Below, in pieces: positions 5,131 to 7,154 of a stretch of DNA of 7,154 nucleotides. Positions within the stretch are counted from its first letter, which is position 1. Every line of letters begins with the position of its first letter. Source of the stretch: Bacteroidota bacterium. Its GTDB lineage: Bacteria; Bacteroidota; Bacteroidia; Chitinophagales; Chitinophagaceae. The stretch is from positions 1-7,154 of the forward strand of contig JAEWJV010000225.1 in the NCBI GenBank assembly GCA_023386395.1, read 5' to 3'. Under the pieces are notes generated by a model. It did not search any database, was not told where the DNA came from, and worked only from the letters and a program-made list of their open reading frames with translations. The position numbers were made by a program, and so were the translations under genes.

Positions 5131-6642
5131 TTAAGCCTGTTGTTGTATTTGTGAAAAACGGAGTATGATAAATTCTGCAGGACGAACCGGCGCCATGCCT
5201 ATTTCCACGATCATGCGGCCGTTAAGAATATCATCAAACGTCATGGTTTGGCCAAGCCCTACTTTTACATAAAATGCCTGTTCTGGTTTTGAGCCAGCCA
5301 AAGCGCCGAGTCGCCATAAATTGGTAAGATAATTTTCTATCATGGCGCGTACCTTAACCCATGTGTTGCCATCATTCGGTTCAAATACAAAAACGTTGGC
5401 TGCTTTCTTCGCAGATTCTTCCACCATGATGTAAAAACGGCGCACAGAAATATACCTGAAATCATTGCTGTTGCCATCAAGGGTACGGGCGCCCCAAACC
5501 AGAATGCCTTTGCCGGTAAAAGCACGAATAGCATTCACGGATTTGCCTGAAGTGGCATCAATATTCATATCACCCTGCACTTCATCGGAAATCTGGAAGG
5601 TGGTGGCAAATACATCTTTTAATCCAACGTTTGCGGGAGCTTTCCATACACCCCGGGATGCATCAACAGAAGCATATACACCTGCAACGCCCGGTGATGG
5701 CGGCAATACAACAGGAAACTGTGAACTTAATGCCTGTTTAATGGCATTGTATGCGCTCAGGCTATAATAAGCAGGCGGTGCAGGAGGTGAATCTGGCGGA
5801 GACGCAGGTGCAGGCAATGTGCCTATTTCAGCAAGCGTATGGCCATCAAGTACGCCAGCAGCGCCATCAACCGTATGGTTAACGGTAGTTGATGATGGAT
5901 CATAATCATAAGCATAAGTTGTTTTCAGGTTCGGAAAATAAACAGCGCCATAGTTATTACTTTCAGAGGCAAAACCGTTCCTGAAATTGGAAATAGCTGT
6001 AGTAACATCACTATTGGTAACTAAAGATTCACCTGTATCATAAACATCCATTATGCAAAACCTGTCCTGCAAATTTCCGCATTGCGCCAGCGCCTGGTTA
6101 AGCAAAGAATAATAACTGTTTTCCGGCATGCTCTGCCCTTCGGGAAAAACAATCAAAGTGGGTTCATCTTCTTTGGCAAGCGCTTCCAAACCGTTGCCGG
6201 TTCCGGGATCGTAGAAGTCTGTAAGATCGAGCCCGCCACTGTCAATATCGGTATAAGCCCCTACAGATACAATATAACAGGGGCCTCCGCCATTTGCATA
6301 AAAGAAACGAACGGCCGAATGCATGTTATGTTTTGATTTGTTGCCATCAAACTCAATAGAAATAGTGTCTGTAGTGGTTTTCCCAATAGTGGTTTGATCG
6401 TAGTTGATAACAATATTAATTTCCGGCTGTGCTTTACCAAAATACAGCTCATACTCCAGCATGGAGGTAATACGTGTCGGCTTGTTGGTAAGATCATTTC
6501 CACGCATATCCTGGGCAATTTGCGTGTAGCCTATAAACGCAGGTATGGCAGTTGCAACCTGTGCTATGGAAGGCGGGAACGAGGGAATTTCATTTACATA
6601 AACTCCCGGCGTTTTAATGGCGCTTTCGTTTATTTGTGACAT
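5131..6642 (-). CDS. Contractile tail sheath protein (Afp2-4-like)
   Basis: This 503-residue protein is a phage-tail-sheath family member, the subunit whose helical contraction drives the inner tube into the target. Family landmarks include TPGVYVNEIPSFPPSI at residues 11-26 and AIPAFIGYT at 32-40. A variable surface domain occupies the middle, followed by VDASRGVWKAPANVG, with W333 and P336 at the conserved position. The C-terminal core from about 401 reads RRFYIMVEESAKKA, then WRLGALAGSKPEQAFYVKVG and IGMAPVRPAEFIILRF. A proline-rich loop (PAPASPPDSPPAPP) lies at about 276-291. Only one sheath gene is present in the window, whereas Afp and PVC have three; the single long form resembles other Bacteroidota eCIS. 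The start lies 25 nt after the upstream gene and has no SD. Confidence 0.97.
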   Translation of the reverse strand: MSQINESAIKTPGVYVNEIPSFPPSIAQVATAIPAFIGYTQIAQDMRGNDLTNKPTRITSMLEYELYFGKAQPEINIVINYDQTTIGKTTTDTISIEFDGNKSKHNMHSAVRFFYANGGGPCYIVSVGAYTDIDSGGLDLTDFYDPGTGNGLEALAKEDEPTLIVFPEGQSMPENSYYSLLNQALAQCGNLQDRFCIMDVYDTGESLVTNSDVTTAISNFRNGFASESNNYGAVYFPNLKTTYAYDYDPSSTTVNHTVDGAAGVLDGHTLAEIGTLPAPASPPDSPPAPPAYYSLSAYNAIKQALSSQFPVVLPPSPGVAGVYASVDASRGVWKAPANVGLKDVFATTFQISDEVQGDMNIDATSGKSVNAIRAFTGKGILVWGARTLDGNSNDFRYISVRRFYIMVEESAKKAANVFVFEPNDGNTWVKVRAMIENYLTNLWRLGALAGSKPEQAFYVKVGLGQTMTFDDILNGRMIVEIGMAPVRPAEFIILRFSQIQQQA

Positions 6643-6667
6643 AGATTAGAAATTTTAGTGTTTATGA

Positions 6668-7154
6668 TTAGTGATTTAAAAAAATTTCCGAACAGGCATA
6701 TCTATCAGGTCCGTTTGTAAAACTGGTTAATCTCGATGGTGAGGGACAGGCAACATCAGGGACTGTTATATTCACATTATCGTTATCAACAACCGTTAAG
6801 GCAAGACTTACATTTAATGGTGTTTCATTCAATGGAATCGGCGATTGTGAGATAATTACATCCGATGCTGTTGCCGGAAAGCCAAACCCGGCAGGCGTTA
6901 TTGTGATCTTCCCTTTGGAAGTGTTCTTCAAAATATACTTCCATATTGTAGCCCTGTTTAAAAAATTGATCGTATATACCGGCGAGTTTAAAACATCCCC
7001 GTTCAATAATTGATATGGTGCGGCAATACTGCTATCGTTAAATATTTCAATTACACCAAAAACAGGTTTTGCACTTAACGCATCATTTATATAAATAAAC
7101 TGTTCGTTACTATTGATTTTCAGCTTGTACTTACCAGGGGCAAGTGAGGAAAGA
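6668..7154 (-). CDS. C-terminal 161 residues of an unrecognised eCIS-linked protein, cut by the right edge
   Basis: The frame is open from the right edge to TAA at 6670-6668. A TTG at 7006 could serve as a start, but the reading continues upstream without a stop in coherent protein-like sequence (SSLAPGKYKLKINSNEQF, then AKPVFGVIEIF), so this is best read as the end of a longer gene. The sequence looks beta-rich. A short motif NRATIWKYI (coding bases 6958-6932) follows a YTINF strand, a Pro/Thr/Ser-rich middle comes next, and the C-terminus carries two cysteines (DVACPSPS, RYACSEIF). I cannot assign a family with certainty. Lying directly before the sheath gene, where Bacteroidota eCIS loci often hold DUF4255/Pvc16-type cap genes and an accompanying protein, it may be a cap-side component such as the cap adaptor described for AlgoCIS. 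That role is inference from position. Confidence 0.7.
   Translation of the reverse strand, partial: LSSLAPGKYKLKINSNEQFIYINDALSAKPVFGVIEIFNDSSIAAPYQLLNGDVLNSPVYTINFLNRATIWKYILKNTSKGKITITPAGFGFPATASDVIISQSPIPLNETPLNVSLALTVVDNDNVNITVPDVACPSPSRLTSFTNGPDRYACSEIFLNH

Noticed and set aside
5340..5534. 64-codon minus-strand frame inside the sheath gene
   Set aside because: It is an alternative frame within the conserved C-terminal half of the sheath protein.
6668..7006. Treating TTG at 7006 as the start of a 112-residue gene
   Set aside because: The frame remains open and protein-like up to the window edge, so the TTG is more likely an internal leucine codon.
1..7154. Reading the locus as a T6SS cluster or ordinary tailed phage
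   Set aside because: VgrG and PAAR occur in both, but a single long sheath instead of TssB/TssC, gp19-type tubes, a LysM adaptor and a DUF5908-like protein point to an eCIS. No capsid, portal, terminase, lysis or TssJLM genes are visible, although the window is short.
1..7154. tRNA or rRNA genes, CRISPR arrays, insertion sequences
   Set aside because: The window is almost fully occupied by one-strand coding sequence. I saw no cloverleaf-like segment, regularly spaced repeats, transposase motifs or terminal inverted repeats.

Overview
This window is the structural core of an extracellular contractile injection system (eCIS), the phage-tail-like particle family that includes Afp (antifeeding prophage), PVC, MAC and AlgoCIS. 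All ten supported genes lie on the minus strand, so the operon reads from the right edge to the left edge. The base composition, leaders mostly lacking Shine-Dalgarno (SD) sequences, the DUF5908-type small protein and the gene order suggest a Bacteroidota bacterium, perhaps Chitinophagaceae-like. That placement is an inference from style, not from a marker gene.

In transcription order: (1) the 3' end of an unrecognised beta-rich gene entering from the right edge (6668-7154), whose position fits a cap or terminator-side component; (2) one contractile sheath protein (5131-6642); (3) the main tube protein of T4 gp19 type (4658-5089); (4) a second, divergent tube-family protein (4130-4654), probably the tube initiator next to the baseplate; (5) a DUF5908-like small protein (3872-4090) with an apparent reading-frame problem at its 3' end; (6) an Afp7/Pvc7-like tube-baseplate adaptor with a C-terminal LysM domain (3187-3921); (7) a VgrG-type spike (1390-3183); (8) a PAAR spike tip (959-1240); (9) a gp25-type baseplate wedge protein (541-948); (10) the first 180 codons of a probable large Afp11/gpJ-like baseplate protein leaving the left edge (1-541).

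Together these build a particle: the PAAR tip on the VgrG spike, gp25 and the large wedge protein forming the baseplate, the LysM protein and tube initiator linking the spike hub to the inner tube, and a single sheath around it. Genes are very tightly packed. Stop/start overlaps (TAATG, and potentially TGATG) and 3-nt gaps imply translational coupling. The only sizeable gap is 149 bp between the VgrG and PAAR genes. The AAA+ ATPase, tape measure, tail-fibre and effector genes expected for a complete locus are not in the window.

The most interesting signal is at the end of the DUF5908-like gene. The open frame runs 50 nt into the next gene, but the -1 frame ends in a short charged tail at a TGA that overlaps the next ATG exactly. 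A T TTA AAC slippery heptamer in the correct phase lies just upstream, followed by an A6 run. This could be programmed -1 frameshifting, transcriptional slippage, a one-base deletion or a sequencing error.
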